From Bacteroidetes bacterium UBA1941 (GTDB lineage: Bacteria; Bacteroidota; Bacteroidia; Chitinophagales; LD1), in contig DDEZ01000006.1 in NCBI GenBank assembly GCA_002336805.1, positions 1 through 64,000 of the forward strand: a stretch of 64,000 nucleotides of DNA, written 5' to 3'. The position numbers and the translations under genes were made by a program. Below, piece by piece: positions 42,865-52,158 of the stretch. Under the pieces are notes generated by a model. It ran no database searches. It saw nothing but the letters and a program-made list of their open reading frames with translations, and was not told where the DNA came from. The first letter of the stretch is position 1. Each line of letters opens with the position of its first letter.

Positions 42865-44109
42865 TTATGAGCGTTTTAGGTGCCGGCTACCGAGCAGCAG
42901 CATCGCCAGCGCCAGGCTGGAGCTGGCAGCCATGATCATGGATACCAGAAGCGTGGGCTGCATTTGTATCGCCCCGACACCCGCAGATATCAGGCCCCCT
43001 AGTCCTATCTGGATAAACCCGAGTAGCGCAGACGCACTACCCGCATTTCTGCTGAAGGGTGACAGGGCCGTGGCCGAAGCATTGGGCGAGGTCAGACCCG
43101 CACAGGACAATACTACAAACAAAAAACCAAGCACAGTATACATACCGGCCATACCACTCACTACAGTGATGAAGAAGAGGATGCTGGCTACTACCTGTAC
43201 CATCAGCGTAGCGCGGAAGATAGTTTCCGTACTGAAGCGTTTTGCCAGCAGGTGATTAGCTTGGCTGCTACTGATGAAACCTACCGACAGCCCGGCAAAG
43301 ATGAGGCTGTAGTGATGAGGACTCACATGATACTCTCCGAGAAAGATCCCCGGTGATCCCGCTACATATACAAACAGTCCAGAGAAGGAAAAGGTACCCG
43401 CAATAGCATAAATACTAAAGCGCGGCTCTGACAGTATATCGCGAAAGCCAGACAGTATATGCCGTGGCAAAAGTGACACGCCTTTGTCCGGCTCATGCCC
43501 CTCCGGCAGGAAGAAAAAGACCACCAGCAGTATGACCGTAGTGATGGCAGATAGGACGTAAAAAACATACCGCCACCCTGCTACATCTACTATTACACCG
43601 CCTACAGATGGTGCCAGCATAGGAGATGCACCGAGTATCAGGATCAGCGAGGAAAAAATAAGGCTGCTGCGCTCCGGTGGGAAGAAGTCCAATACCATAG
43701 CCATAGCCGCTACCGATGCCACACACCCGCTCAGCGCCTGCACAAAGCGCATAGCCAGCAGCATCTCTATGGTAGGCGCTGCGGCACATCCGATAGAGGC
43801 GAGTATATACAGCGCCATACCGATGTATAGCGGCCGTTTCCTGCCATAGCGGTCCAGCAGCGGGCCATAGAGTATCTGCCCTATACCAAAGCCAAGGAAA
43901 TAGATACTGACGGTCAGCATCACCTGCGCCATATCTGTATGCAGGTCTGCGGCTATCGTTTTAAATGCCGGCAGGTACATATCTATGGAGAAGGGCGTGA
44001 TCGTATTGAGTGCGCCGATCATCAGTATCAGGAAAAACTCCTGACCTGCGCTACGCTTTGGATAAACGCGCGCACTATGTGTATCGGCTTGTCCGGGTAT
44101 GAATTCCAA
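42865..44109 (-). CDS. Bcr/CflA-family multidrug MFS exporter
   Basis: A 414-residue major facilitator with 12 helices. It has the TPFSIDMYLPAF signature of the Bcr/CflA drug:H+ antiporters near residue 35 and the motif A sequence LLDRYGRKRPLY near 83. Substrates of relatives include bicyclomycin and chloramphenicol, but specificity is not readable. A strong terminator of the upstream EttA gene separates the two minus-strand genes. Confidence 0.88.
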   Translation of the reverse strand: MEFIPGQADTHSARVYPKRSAGQEFFLILMIGALNTITPFSIDMYLPAFKTIAADLHTDMAQVMLTVSIYFLGFGIGQILYGPLLDRYGRKRPLYIGMALYILASIGCAAAPTIEMLLAMRFVQALSGCVASVAAMAMVLDFFPPERSSLIFSSLILILGASPMLAPSVGGVIVDVAGWRYVFYVLSAITTVILLVVFFFLPEGHEPDKGVSLLPRHILSGFRDILSEPRFSIYAIAGTFSFSGLFVYVAGSPGIFLGEYHVSPHHYSLIFAGLSVGFISSSQANHLLAKRFSTETIFRATLMVQVVASILFFITVVSGMAGMYTVLGFLFVVLSCAGLTSPNASATALSPFSRNAGSASALLGFIQIGLGGLISAGVGAIQMQPTLLVSMIMAASSSLALAMLLLGSRHLKRS

Positions 44110-44137
44110 GTGGTATTATTTATCTGTGTACTTCATT

Positions 44138-44177
44138 AAAAAAGATCAGTGGAACCTTAATAAGCGTTCCACTGATC
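44138..44177 (-). terminator. intrinsic terminator after ettA
   Basis: On the minus strand, a 12-bp perfect stem GATCAGTGGAAC/GTTCCACTGATC with a 10-base loop is followed by six T residues. A perfect 8-bp palindrome CAATCCGC/GCGGATTG (44185-44202) sits between it and the ettA stop. Confidence 0.92.
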
Positions 44178-44243
44178 AATACTTCAATCCGCTTGCGGAT
44201 TGTATTTGTCTAACGTCTATTGTCTGGCGTCTCTAGTCTGATT

Positions 44244-45932
44244 TTACTTCACCAGCTTCTTGTACTTAAACTTCTTCACCTGCTCACCGAGGCGCTGCTT
44301 CCTGTTCTCTTCATACTCAGAGAAGCCACCCTCAAAGTAGTAAGCCGTACCCTCACCCTCAAAGGCCAGGATATGCGTACATACACGATCGAGGAACCAA
44401 CGGTCGTGAGAGATGATCACCGCACAGCCGGCAAAGTTCTCCAGTGCCTCCTCCAGTGCGCGGATGGTATTGATGTCGAGGTCATTCGTAGGCTCATCGA
44501 GCAGCAGTACATTAGCCTCGCGGCGCAGTGTGAGTGCGAGGTGCAGTCGGTTGCGCTCACCACCGGAGAGGGCTTTCACCTTCTTCTGCTGGTCCGCTCC
44601 CTGAAAGTTGAATCGCGATACATAGCCGCGGCTGTTCAGCTTCAGCTTGCCTGTCTCTATCCACTCATCGCCATTGGTGATCGCTTCAAATACGGTCTTC
44701 TCAGGATCTATGTCTTCGTGCGCCTGATCTACGTAGGAGATCTTCACCGTATCTCCCACCTCAAAGGTGCCCGCATCCGGCTGCATCTGCTGCATGATCA
44801 TACGGAAGAGTGTCGTCTTACCCGCACCATTCGGTCCTATGATCCCTACTATACCTCCCTGAGGCAGTTTGAAGTTGACATGCTCATACAGCAGCCTGTC
44901 ACCAAAGCCCTTGGCTATATCATGCGCTTCTATCACCTTAGAGCCGAGGCGTGGGCCTGGCGGGATGTAGAGCTCCAGTTTCTCATCGTATGCCTTCTGG
45001 TCTTCGCCGAGCATCTTCTCGTAGTTTGCCATACGGGCTTTGCCCTTGGCCTGGCGGCCCTTAGAGCCGGCGCGTACCCACTCGAGCTCACGCTGCATTA
45101 CCTTCTGGCGCTTGCTTTCCTCACGCTCCTCCTGCGCCATGCGCTTGTCCTTCTGCTCCAGCCATGAGGTATAGTTGCCCTTGTATGGTATGCCCTTGCC
45201 ATTGTCCAGCTCCAGTATCCAGCCGGCCACATTATCCAGGAAGTAGCGGTCGTGCGTGATGCAGATCACCGTGCCCTTATACTGCTCCAGGTGGTGCTCC
45301 AGCCAGAGGATCGACTCAGCATCCAGGTGGTTGGTAGGCTCATCGAGCAGCAGTACATCCGGCTCCTGTAGCAGCAGACGGCACAGGGCCACGCGGCGGC
45401 GCTCACCACCCGAGAGGTTCTTGATCTCTGCATCACCATCCGGCACCTGCAGTGCGTCCATAGCGCGCTCCAGCACGGTGTCTATCTCCCATGCGCCGGC
45501 AGCATCTATCTTATCTTGCAGTGTCCCCTGACGGTCCAGCAGCTTCTCCATCTTGTCAGCATTCTCATAAACTTCTGGCTCGCCCATCTGCTCGCTGATC
45601 TTATTGAACTCTTCCAGCAGGTCAAAGATCTCCTTCTTGCCCTCACGGATCACTTCGATCACCGTCTTGCTGTCATCCAGTTTAGGCTCCTGCTCCAGGT
45701 AGCCTACAGAGAAGTCCTTGGTACTTTCGATCTTGCCCTGGTAGTTCTGGTCCAGCCCTGCTATGATCTTCATGAGGGTAGATTTACCGGAGCCGTTCAG
45801 ACCTATGATACCGATTTTGGCGCCATAGAAGAAGCTCAGGTAGATGTTGCGTAGTATTTGCCTGTTGGGTGGTATTGTCTTGCTGACATCTACCATCGAG
45901 AAGATGATCCTGTTTGAAACCGGTTCTGCCAT
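44244..45932 (-). CDS. ettA: ABC-F protein EttA (energy-dependent translational throttle)
   Basis: A 562-residue soluble ABC-F ATPase with two nucleotide-binding domains. The first has Walker A GLNGSGKST near 45 and the signature LSGGERRRVALCR near 175, with Walker B and the H-loop following. The second has Walker A GPNGAGKTT near 355 and the signature LSGGERNRLHLAL near 455, with the H-loop near 510. The long arm and linker between them match EttA rather than Uup. It binds the ribosomal E site and gates entry into elongation by ATP/ADP ratio in E. coli. No membrane domain is present, as expected for ABC-F. Confidence 0.94.
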   Translation of the reverse strand: MAEPVSNRIIFSMVDVSKTIPPNRQILRNIYLSFFYGAKIGIIGLNGSGKSTLMKIIAGLDQNYQGKIESTKDFSVGYLEQEPKLDDSKTVIEVIREGKKEIFDLLEEFNKISEQMGEPEVYENADKMEKLLDRQGTLQDKIDAAGAWEIDTVLERAMDALQVPDGDAEIKNLSGGERRRVALCRLLLQEPDVLLLDEPTNHLDAESILWLEHHLEQYKGTVICITHDRYFLDNVAGWILELDNGKGIPYKGNYTSWLEQKDKRMAQEEREESKRQKVMQRELEWVRAGSKGRQAKGKARMANYEKMLGEDQKAYDEKLELYIPPGPRLGSKVIEAHDIAKGFGDRLLYEHVNFKLPQGGIVGIIGPNGAGKTTLFRMIMQQMQPDAGTFEVGDTVKISYVDQAHEDIDPEKTVFEAITNGDEWIETGKLKLNSRGYVSRFNFQGADQQKKVKALSGGERNRLHLALTLRREANVLLLDEPTNDLDINTIRALEEALENFAGCAVIISHDRWFLDRVCTHILAFEGEGTAYYFEGGFSEYEENRKQRLGEQVKKFKYKKLVK

Positions 45933-46352
45933 GGGAAAAGAAGTTTAGTCTTTGAAAAAAATGCCGAGGGTAACGGCGGGACTGCGAATGTAAGAAAAAG
46001 GGGCAAATGCCTGATATGGGCAATGTATCCACTGCGCGTTCCCCAGTCTTACTACCCATCCTGTACACGCCGCGCAGGATATTCCTCAAAAATCAGTCTA
46101 CGGTGCAATAAATCAGATAAATAGCGCGGGCGCGGGTTTTGCCTTATAGCACATAACTAAAACACGACGCATGATACGCCTCACTCTCCTCCTCCGCCAC
46201 ACACAGCTGAAAGTAGCTGAACTCATTCATGATGATACAGCGCGCCAGCATCGGACTGAGCAGATAGTTTCACTGCATATCAGGCAGCGCATAGCTCGTG
46301 AGCAGCTTGCAGTACGTCACCTATTTTCCACCACTTGATTGATATTGTTTAT
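45933..46352. other. 420-bp spacer without a confident gene
   Basis: The left part is the promoter region of ettA. In the middle, a 55-codon plus-strand frame (46171-46338) and an interrupted minus-strand frame (46320-46144, one in-frame TGA at 46270) are both possible, but neither looks convincing. No hairpin or repeat stands out. Confidence 0.45.
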
Positions 46353-46529
46353 ATGGATAAGTTACTTCTTTTGATCGTCTTTGCCCTCATCGGTATTGTA
46401 GTCGTACTGGCCCTCGGTAGCCATAGGGTGCTCAAGGTCTTGTTTGCTATAGTCTCAGGATTACTATTGATAGTATTTGCAGCGTTTGCAGGCGTCATGT
46501 TTTCTGCCGGCAAGCAGAGGTATGCATAG
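46353..46529 (+). CDS. small two-helix membrane protein
   Basis: A 58-residue protein with two hydrophobic helices (about 3-22 and 28-50) and a short basic tail KQRYA. I choose ATG 46353 (MDKLLLLIVFALIGI) over an upstream in-frame TTG at 46335. It resembles the lmo0937-type miniproteins in size and layout but lacks their GW motif. Followed by a strong terminator. Function unknown. Confidence 0.6.
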   Translation: MDKLLLLIVFALIGIVVVLALGSHRVLKVLFAIVSGLLLIVFAAFAGVMFSAGKQRYA

Positions 46530-46550
46530 ACTTTTGCTTTTAATATATTG

Positions 46551-46582
46551 AAATGCCCCGCCTCAAGCGGGGCATTTTCTTT
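46551..46582 (+). terminator. terminator between convergent small genes
   Basis: An 11-bp stem AAATGCCCCGC/GCGGGGCATTT around CTCAA, followed by TTCTTTT. It ends at the stop codon of the minus-strand gene at 46582 and may serve both sides. Confidence 0.88.
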
Positions 46583-46803
46583 TACTGACGAGTCATACCA
46601 GGATCACGTTCCTTCTTAGAAAGATCATTCTCCAGGCGTTCCCTCGTTTTCTGAGGATCTTTCGGCGCATCCTTATCTTCTGGTTGATGTTTGCTCTGCC
46701 TGTTTCCTACCTTATCTGTATGCCGCGTGGTATTGTCATACGTAGTTGGTTTATCCTTGGGTAGTGGCGGAGTCTTTTCGCTGGTTTGCTTTACCTTTCT
46801 CAT
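46582..46803 (-). CDS. small hydrophilic disordered protein
   Basis: A 73-residue product with about half Lys, Glu, Asp, Arg, Gln and Pro, and no hydrophobic core or signal peptide; it should be intrinsically disordered. The start MRKVKQTSEKTPPLPKDK is the first ATG. No family recognised. The acceptable codon pattern and its fit between a terminator and a spacer make it a probable gene, though not certain. Confidence 0.5.
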   Translation of the reverse strand: MRKVKQTSEKTPPLPKDKPTTYDNTTRHTDKVGNRQSKHQPEDKDAPKDPQKTRERLENDLSKKERDPGMTRQ

Positions 46804-47112
46804 ATGTGATTGTTTTGGTGGCTGTTTCCTGCCGGCACATGTCTTTTGGCTGGCCTGTCGGAGTTAATTCATCCCACTGCATGTGACCCTATAAGTGTGC
46901 CAATCATCTGCGGTCGATATATCTGATTTTAACAATAAAAAATCAATCATGAGTATATTATTGCCCATATTGGGGTATTGTAAAATGTCTTTATAGTCGG
47001 AAAACTTGCTCCTAAGGGGGCCTTGGATCGCATTAACACTAGGAGAGAGCACTAAGTACCAGCTATTCCCCAATGCGTTGAAACTTTGGCATAATCCTGT
47101 AATACAATAGGT
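46804..47112. promoter_or_regulatory. upstream region of the sigma-54 activator operon
   Basis: A 309-bp spacer. Two TTGGGG-type sites occur (ATTGGGGTAT near 46969 and, on the minus strand, ATTGGGGAAT near 47066). TTGGCATAATCCTGTAAT at 47086-47103 resembles a -24/-12 promoter but lacks GC at -12. The activator may therefore regulate itself; this is weak evidence. Confidence 0.35.
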
Positions 47113-48588
47113 ATGAGCAAAATACTAATAATAGACGACGATCAGGATATACTCGCTCTCCTGAAAAGGTTCCTCACCAAGAATGGATATGAAGTAGAAA
47201 CTACTCACAATGGGGCCACTGGTGAAAAGCTACTTGACTCATTTGAGCCGGACCTGGTCATGTGTGACTACAGGCTGGATGATATGGATGGAGCTACCTT
47301 ATTGGCAAAGATAAAGGAGCGCAAACCTGACCTGCCGGTCATAATCATAACCGGGTACTCCGATCTGCGCACAGCAGTAAAGGTAGTGAGGCTGGGAGCA
47401 TTTGACTATGTGACCAAGCCGCTGATCCCCGACGAGATATTGCTCAACGTGAAGCAAGCTCTCAATAGGGAGGGTAGTGCGGCTAGCACAGGTACACCGG
47501 GTAGCCCTGCAGCATCCCGTGCCAGATCAAAGCCTCAGAATGTATCATACCTCTTCAGCCACTCCATGCAGTCGCGCCATCTGGAGCAGCAGATCAATCT
47601 GGTAGCTCCTACAGACTATTCCGTCATCATCTATGGTGAAAGCGGAGCTGGCAAGGAAGGGGTGGCCAAAGCTATACATGATCGTAGCAACCGCTCCCAT
47701 AAACCATTTATAGCGATGGATTGTGGCGCTATATCAAAGGAGCTGGCGGGCAGCGAACTGTTTGGCCATGAGAAGGGCTCTTTCACAGGTGCATTGAATC
47801 AGAAGGTCGGTCATTTTGAAATGGCAGAGGGAGGTACACTGTTTCTCGATGAGATAGGAAACCTGCCGTATGAGGTGCAGCTGCTGCTCCTGCGCGTACT
47901 GCAGGAGAAGGTAATGCGCCGCATAGGTGGCACCAAAGAGATGAAAGTAGACGTCCGCATCATAGTGGCGAGCAATGAAAAGCTGCTGGAAGGTTCGCGC
48001 TCCGGCAAGTTCCGTGAGGACCTCTATCACCGCTTAAATGAATTTCATATAGACGTACTGCCACTGCGCCAGCGCAAGGAGGATATTATGTTCTTTGCTG
48101 AGCATTTCCTACGCGATACAGCTGCAGAGCTGGGTAGGGCGATCACGGGATTTGACCAGGATGTAGTAGAGGTGTTTCTCAACTATCCCTGGCCGGGCAA
48201 TGTGCGTGAGCTGAAAAATGTGATAAAGCGGGCAGCCCTGCTGAGCACACGCGGCACAGTAGATATCAAGTCTATCCCATTTGAGATACTCAATCACTCC
48301 CGTATAGATTTTGGCCAGGAGGAGAGGGAGCCAGTAGTACACTACCAGCCGGTGCAGTCCTACACGCCGGACCCTACGCCACTGCATCAGGAGGCACCTA
48401 TGGCAGAGCCCGCCAAGGACCTCTCAAAATCTGCTATGAAAAAGGCAGCCCTGGAGGCAGAGTATGAGATGATCATGAACGCCCTGACCAAATCAAATTT
48501 TAATAGGTCTAAGGCAGCTGTACTCCTGGGTATAGACAGGAAGACGCTGTATAATAAGATGAAGCAAATGAAAATGGCGGGTGAATAA
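47113..48588 (+). CDS. NtrC-family sigma-54-dependent response regulator
   Basis: The product has 491 residues. An N-terminal receiver (1-115) has phosphoacceptor Asp52 (VMCDYRLDD), T in IITGYSD and Lys in VTKPL. The AAA+ activator domain (about 155-385) has Walker A GESGAGKEG near 177, the sigma-54 contact loop GSFTGA at 222-227 (GAFTGA type), Walker B TLFLDEIG near 240, and a conserved arginine finger region. A Fis-type helix-turn-helix lies at the C-terminus (NRSKAAVLLGIDRKTLYNKM near 467). It starts a two-gene operon with the kinase 2 bp downstream. It is the only sigma-54 activator in the window and a candidate regulator for the promoter at 27498. Confidence 0.95.
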   Translation: MSKILIIDDDQDILALLKRFLTKNGYEVETTHNGATGEKLLDSFEPDLVMCDYRLDDMDGATLLAKIKERKPDLPVIIITGYSDLRTAVKVVRLGAFDYVTKPLIPDEILLNVKQALNREGSAASTGTPGSPAASRARSKPQNVSYLFSHSMQSRHLEQQINLVAPTDYSVIIYGESGAGKEGVAKAIHDRSNRSHKPFIAMDCGAISKELAGSELFGHEKGSFTGALNQKVGHFEMAEGGTLFLDEIGNLPYEVQLLLLRVLQEKVMRRIGGTKEMKVDVRIIVASNEKLLEGSRSGKFREDLYHRLNEFHIDVLPLRQRKEDIMFFAEHFLRDTAAELGRAITGFDQDVVEVFLNYPWPGNVRELKNVIKRAALLSTRGTVDIKSIPFEILNHSRIDFGQEEREPVVHYQPVQSYTPDPTPLHQEAPMAEPAKDLSKSAMKKAALEAEYEMIMNALTKSNFNRSKAAVLLGIDRKTLYNKMKQMKMAGE

Positions 48589-48590
48589 GC

Positions 48591-50033
48591 ATGAATAGGA
48601 CCAAGCTCAAAGTACTGCTCATAGACGATAGTGAGGATGATATCTTTATCACCTCTCACCACCTGCGTAGGATAGAGACATTTGACCTTACTATAGATAG
48701 TGAGATCAACTATGGCAAGGCCAGGGATAAGATACTGGCCAACGAGCATGATCTATATATCATAGACTACCTGCTGGGGCCGGAGACTGGCCTGGAGCTG
48801 GTACGTGAGTGCTCTCGCCAGGGAGTGACGAAGCCATTCATACTCCTCACAGGCAAAGGCGACAGGGACATAGATCTGGAAGCAGCCAAGACCGGAGTAT
48901 ACGACTACCTGACCAAGGCTGAGCTGAATGCCGAAATGCTGGAGCGTAGCATACGCTACTCTATGGAGCGCTACTTTTCATACATAGCGGTAGCTGAGAG
49001 CGAGTACAGGTTTCGCGAGATCTTCAATAAGTCTACGGATATCATCTTTGTAGTAGATGAGGACTTCCGTCTCGTCAATTTTAACCCAATGATGAGCCAG
49101 CTGCTGGGCTATGAAGATCGGGAAATGGCAGGACAGCCTCTCAGTTCATTCTTTGAGACGGAGCAGGCCGCGCAGGAGTTTATCCGTCACACGCAGCACA
49201 ATGCCAATAACAGTGACATGGAGATCACGCTGCTCACCCGCGAGAAGGCACGAAAGACCTTTCTGGCATCTACCTCGCAGATCACATCTCTGGACGGACA
49301 CCTGCAGTATCAGGGTATATTATACGACTATACCAATCTCAAAAAGTCCCTGGAGCAGCGCTCTCTGGATGAGCGCATAGAGTCTATAGGCAAGATGGTA
49401 CGCAGCATGGCCCATGAGATCCGCAATCCACTCACCAATATCCACCTCTCACTGCACCAGCTGGAAGAAGACATCAGTGAAGATGGTAAAACCTATATAG
49501 AGATCATCAGGAGAAATAGTAAGCGGATCAATGACCTGATAGGGGAGCTGATGAAACTATCAAACCCGATGGATCAGGAGTACAAGCCTGTAAATGTCCG
49601 CACCGTCATAGCCTCAGCACTGGAAGATGCTATGGACCGCATCCGGCTGAAGGGGATCAAGGTGCAGGAAAACCATGCTGCCGCAGAGCGGCTCATTCTA
49701 GGAGATCATGGCAAGCTGCACATGGCGATTCTAAACATCATCATCAATGCGGTAGAGGCAATGGACAAGCCAGATGGACTGCTGCAGATCACCACAGATA
49801 CTTCTGATGATACGGCCACTATTCACATCACTGATAATGGAGATGGAATACCGGCTGAAAATCTCCCACATCTATTTCAACCATACTTCATCGGCAAAAA
49901 GAATGGTATGGGCCTGGGCCTGGCTACTACGCACTCTGTGATCAAAGCTCACAAGGGAAATATAGAAGTGCATTCTTCTTATGGAGTGGGTACCACCTTT
50001 GTGGTGAAACTGCCTATACTAGCAGTGAGCTAG
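48591..50033 (+). CDS. receiver-PAS histidine kinase
   Basis: The product has 480 residues: receiver (1-125; Asp59 in YIIDYLLGP), PAS (about 140-255; DIIFVVDEDFRLVNFNPMM), HisKA dimerisation domain with His275 in MAHEIRNPLTNIHLSL, and a C-terminal HATPase_c (about 360-475) with N box NIIINAVEAM and G boxes DNGDGIP and GMGLGLA. No membrane segment is present, so it is cytoplasmic. The N-terminal receiver makes it a kinase that can itself be phosphorylated, rather than a classic hybrid with the receiver at the C-terminus. It follows the activator gene with a 2-bp gap, so it probably phosphorylates it. Confidence 0.92.
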   Translation: MNRTKLKVLLIDDSEDDIFITSHHLRRIETFDLTIDSEINYGKARDKILANEHDLYIIDYLLGPETGLELVRECSRQGVTKPFILLTGKGDRDIDLEAAKTGVYDYLTKAELNAEMLERSIRYSMERYFSYIAVAESEYRFREIFNKSTDIIFVVDEDFRLVNFNPMMSQLLGYEDREMAGQPLSSFFETEQAAQEFIRHTQHNANNSDMEITLLTREKARKTFLASTSQITSLDGHLQYQGILYDYTNLKKSLEQRSLDERIESIGKMVRSMAHEIRNPLTNIHLSLHQLEEDISEDGKTYIEIIRRNSKRINDLIGELMKLSNPMDQEYKPVNVRTVIASALEDAMDRIRLKGIKVQENHAAAERLILGDHGKLHMAILNIIINAVEAMDKPDGLLQITTDTSDDTATIHITDNGDGIPAENLPHLFQPYFIGKKNGMGLGLATTHSVIKAHKGNIEVHSSYGVGTTFVVKLPILAVS

Positions 50034-50040
50034 TACTTTA

Positions 50041-50415
50041 CTAAGCTTTAGAATTTTGATTTGCAGCCAGCTTATTGAGGGTCTCATAGATGTTGGCGCT
50101 TGTGAGTGGTTTCTCTATGAAGATATCTGCGCCATAGCTGAGTGCAGTATCCTGCGCATGTCCCATGGCCGTGATCATCACCAGGGATGTCTGGGGCAAT
50201 TTAGACTTGATCTCAGTGATAAAGTTAATGCCCTGGCCATCTGGCAGATTGTTGTCGAGGAATATGATGTCAGGGCGCATTTCAGCCACTCTCTGCATAC
50301 CTGCCTCCAGCGTGAATGCACAAGCCACTGATGGTATATAGGAGGCCAATATGGCCTTGAGCAGCATACTCAGGTCCTGATCATCATCTATTACTAAGGC
50401 ACTTTTGAACTTCAT
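50041..50415 (-). CDS. stand-alone receiver protein
   Basis: A single receiver domain of 124 residues with no output module. Acidic residues VIDDDQ, phosphoacceptor Asp54 (FLDNNLPDGQG), T in VMITAMG and Lys in IEKPL are all present. I start at 50415 (MKFKSALVIDDDQ); an upstream in-frame Met at 50472 adds 19 residues not part of the fold. It lies 86 bp downstream of the CHASE3 kinase stop-to-start (stop 50502), in the same direction, and converges on the preceding kinase with a 7-bp gap. Likely a phosphorelay shuttle. Confidence 0.85.
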   Translation of the reverse strand: MKFKSALVIDDDQDLSMLLKAILASYIPSVACAFTLEAGMQRVAEMRPDIIFLDNNLPDGQGINFITEIKSKLPQTSLVMITAMGHAQDTALSYGADIFIEKPLTSANIYETLNKLAANQNSKA

Positions 50416-50501
50416 TTGTTCCAATATTACTGCTACTATAACTCTAAAACCGTACCATTCACCATATGGCAATTATATTCCCATTTTCAGACGGATATCA
50501 G

Positions 50502-51899
50502 CTATTCCTTGGGTAGATATATGTTAAAATCTGCCCCTTTATTCTCCTCTCCGTGGGCGGTAATGTAGCCATTATGATTATCTACTACCCGCTTGGCCGT
50601 GGCCAGGCCTATGCCCGACCCGGAGTACTCCGATTTGCCATGGAGACGCTGGAATATCACAAATATCTTCTCCCGGTATTTATCGTCAAAGCCGATGCCA
50701 TTATCAGAGATCGTGATCTTATAAAACTTCCTCTTTTCGTCTATGGGGCGTACTGATTCTATCTCAGTACCAGCCACTTCCGTGCATGTGATGCGGATAT
50801 GGGGGGCTACGCCGGGCCTTGAATATTTGATAGAGTTAGATACTATATTCTGGAAAAGCTGGCTGATCTGAGATTCATATCCCGATATCTGCGCAGGCAG
50901 TGTGGCTACTTCTACACTGGCGTTAGTCTCGTTCATCTTGACAGCCAGGTTGTTGATCACATTTTTTACCAGTACGTTGAGATCCAGCACCTTCTTTTCC
51001 ACTTTGTTGAGATTGAGGGAAAACTGTAGCATATCATCTATGAGCTGCTGCATCCGGGTCACAAAAGTGTGCATCCGGCGTATGATCTCGAGGCCCTCGG
51101 CGCTCAGGTTCTTTTCACGCTCTATCAGTATTTCGCTAAAGGCGTATAGCTTTCGCAGCGGCTCATGCAGGTCATGTGAGGCTACATAGGCAAACCGCTC
51201 CAGGTCATCATTGGTCCTATCCAGTTCCTTTACCTTTTTGCTCAGCTCAGCCTGCATGAGTATACCATAGTTGACCTCCCGGTGCAGCCTGACTATGGCA
51301 AAGATGATCACACTGATACAGAATAAAGTGACCAGCAGGGCTATAATGCCAGTCATACGGATATTGATCTCAGTATCATCCAGGTGGTCATATACCAGCG
51401 TACTGGCATTTTTGCGCAGCTCTGAAATCTGTCCTACTGTCCTATTCGTGAGTGTTGATGACTCTAGCAGGAGCTGATCGTTTACCCTCTTGAGGCTATC
51501 AGGGGAGATGCTCATCATATGGTTCCATATGTCAAAGCGTGTCTCAATATTCATCTGCAGTGTATCCAGTACCAGCATCTGGCGGGGATCATGTATCAGC
51601 TCAGCTATCCTTTTCAGTTTGCGGTCCATATGTACCTTGTAGAGTACCAGGTCAGGATGGTGATCGCCCTGTATAGTGAAAGTCCGCACATCCGTACCTA
51701 TAGTGGTCAGAGTGCTTTGCACGTCATTTAGCTCATTGATGAGTTCATTGCCCTCGTGCACCTTCGAAAAGTTGTATGCCGTAGAGCGAAATTTCTGGTT
51801 TACGACCAGCGCTACCAGGAGCAGTAGAATGACAGAGAAAAATAATATCAGATAAAGGAGGCTGACATTACGGTATTTATGAAGAAAGGATCGAAGCAT
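50502..51899 (-). CDS. CHASE3-like sensor histidine kinase
   Basis: The product has 465 residues. Two membrane helices (about 13-33 and 185-205) flank a periplasmic helical sensor (about 34-180) with the look of CHASE3 domains. HisKA follows with His242 in YVASHDLHEPLRKLYAF and a C-terminal HATPase_c (about 345-463) with NIVSNSIKYS, DNGIGFDDKY and GSGIGLATAKRVV. The HDLxEP H-box places it with phytochrome/LytS-like bacteroidal kinases. A TTGGGGTTAA site lies at 51931 in its upstream spacer. The receiver gene at 50041 follows in the same direction. Confidence 0.9.
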   Translation of the reverse strand: MLRSFLHKYRNVSLLYLILFFSVILLLLVALVVNQKFRSTAYNFSKVHEGNELINELNDVQSTLTTIGTDVRTFTIQGDHHPDLVLYKVHMDRKLKRIAELIHDPRQMLVLDTLQMNIETRFDIWNHMMSISPDSLKRVNDQLLLESSTLTNRTVGQISELRKNASTLVYDHLDDTEINIRMTGIIALLVTLFCISVIIFAIVRLHREVNYGILMQAELSKKVKELDRTNDDLERFAYVASHDLHEPLRKLYAFSEILIEREKNLSAEGLEIIRRMHTFVTRMQQLIDDMLQFSLNLNKVEKKVLDLNVLVKNVINNLAVKMNETNASVEVATLPAQISGYESQISQLFQNIVSNSIKYSRPGVAPHIRITCTEVAGTEIESVRPIDEKRKFYKITISDNGIGFDDKYREKIFVIFQRLHGKSEYSGSGIGLATAKRVVDNHNGYITAHGEENKGADFNIYLPKE

Positions 51900-52158
51900 G
51901 TAAGTAATGTGGGATTAAACCGGCAAATGGTTGGGGTTAAAATTCCTCAACGCATTATTTAGTGAATAAAATAGCTGATCGCCAGTCATACAAGTAGATT
52001 TGTTAATGCCTTATGCATTGGTAAACAATATCGCAAAAAAAGTGTTCAATAGAATTAATTATAATACAACAAAATTCCGGCCAAATGCGTACTAATAACG
52101 GCAATGGCATGTGTTTTGGGCATATACAGATCAATCAAGGAAAAATAAATGATCAGCG

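Noticed and set aside
44220..45167. 315-codon open frame on the plus strand
   Set aside because: It is antisense to the well-conserved ettA gene and begins in its 3' end. The long frame follows from codon use of the real gene.
46144..46320. possible broken gene on the minus strand between ettA and the small membrane protein
   Set aside because: The frame reads like protein for about 57 codons but has an in-frame TGA and no recognisable family; chance is not excluded.
46171..46338. 55-codon plus-strand ORF
   Set aside because: No hydrophobic pattern, no family and no supporting leader; overlaps the alternative minus-strand frame.
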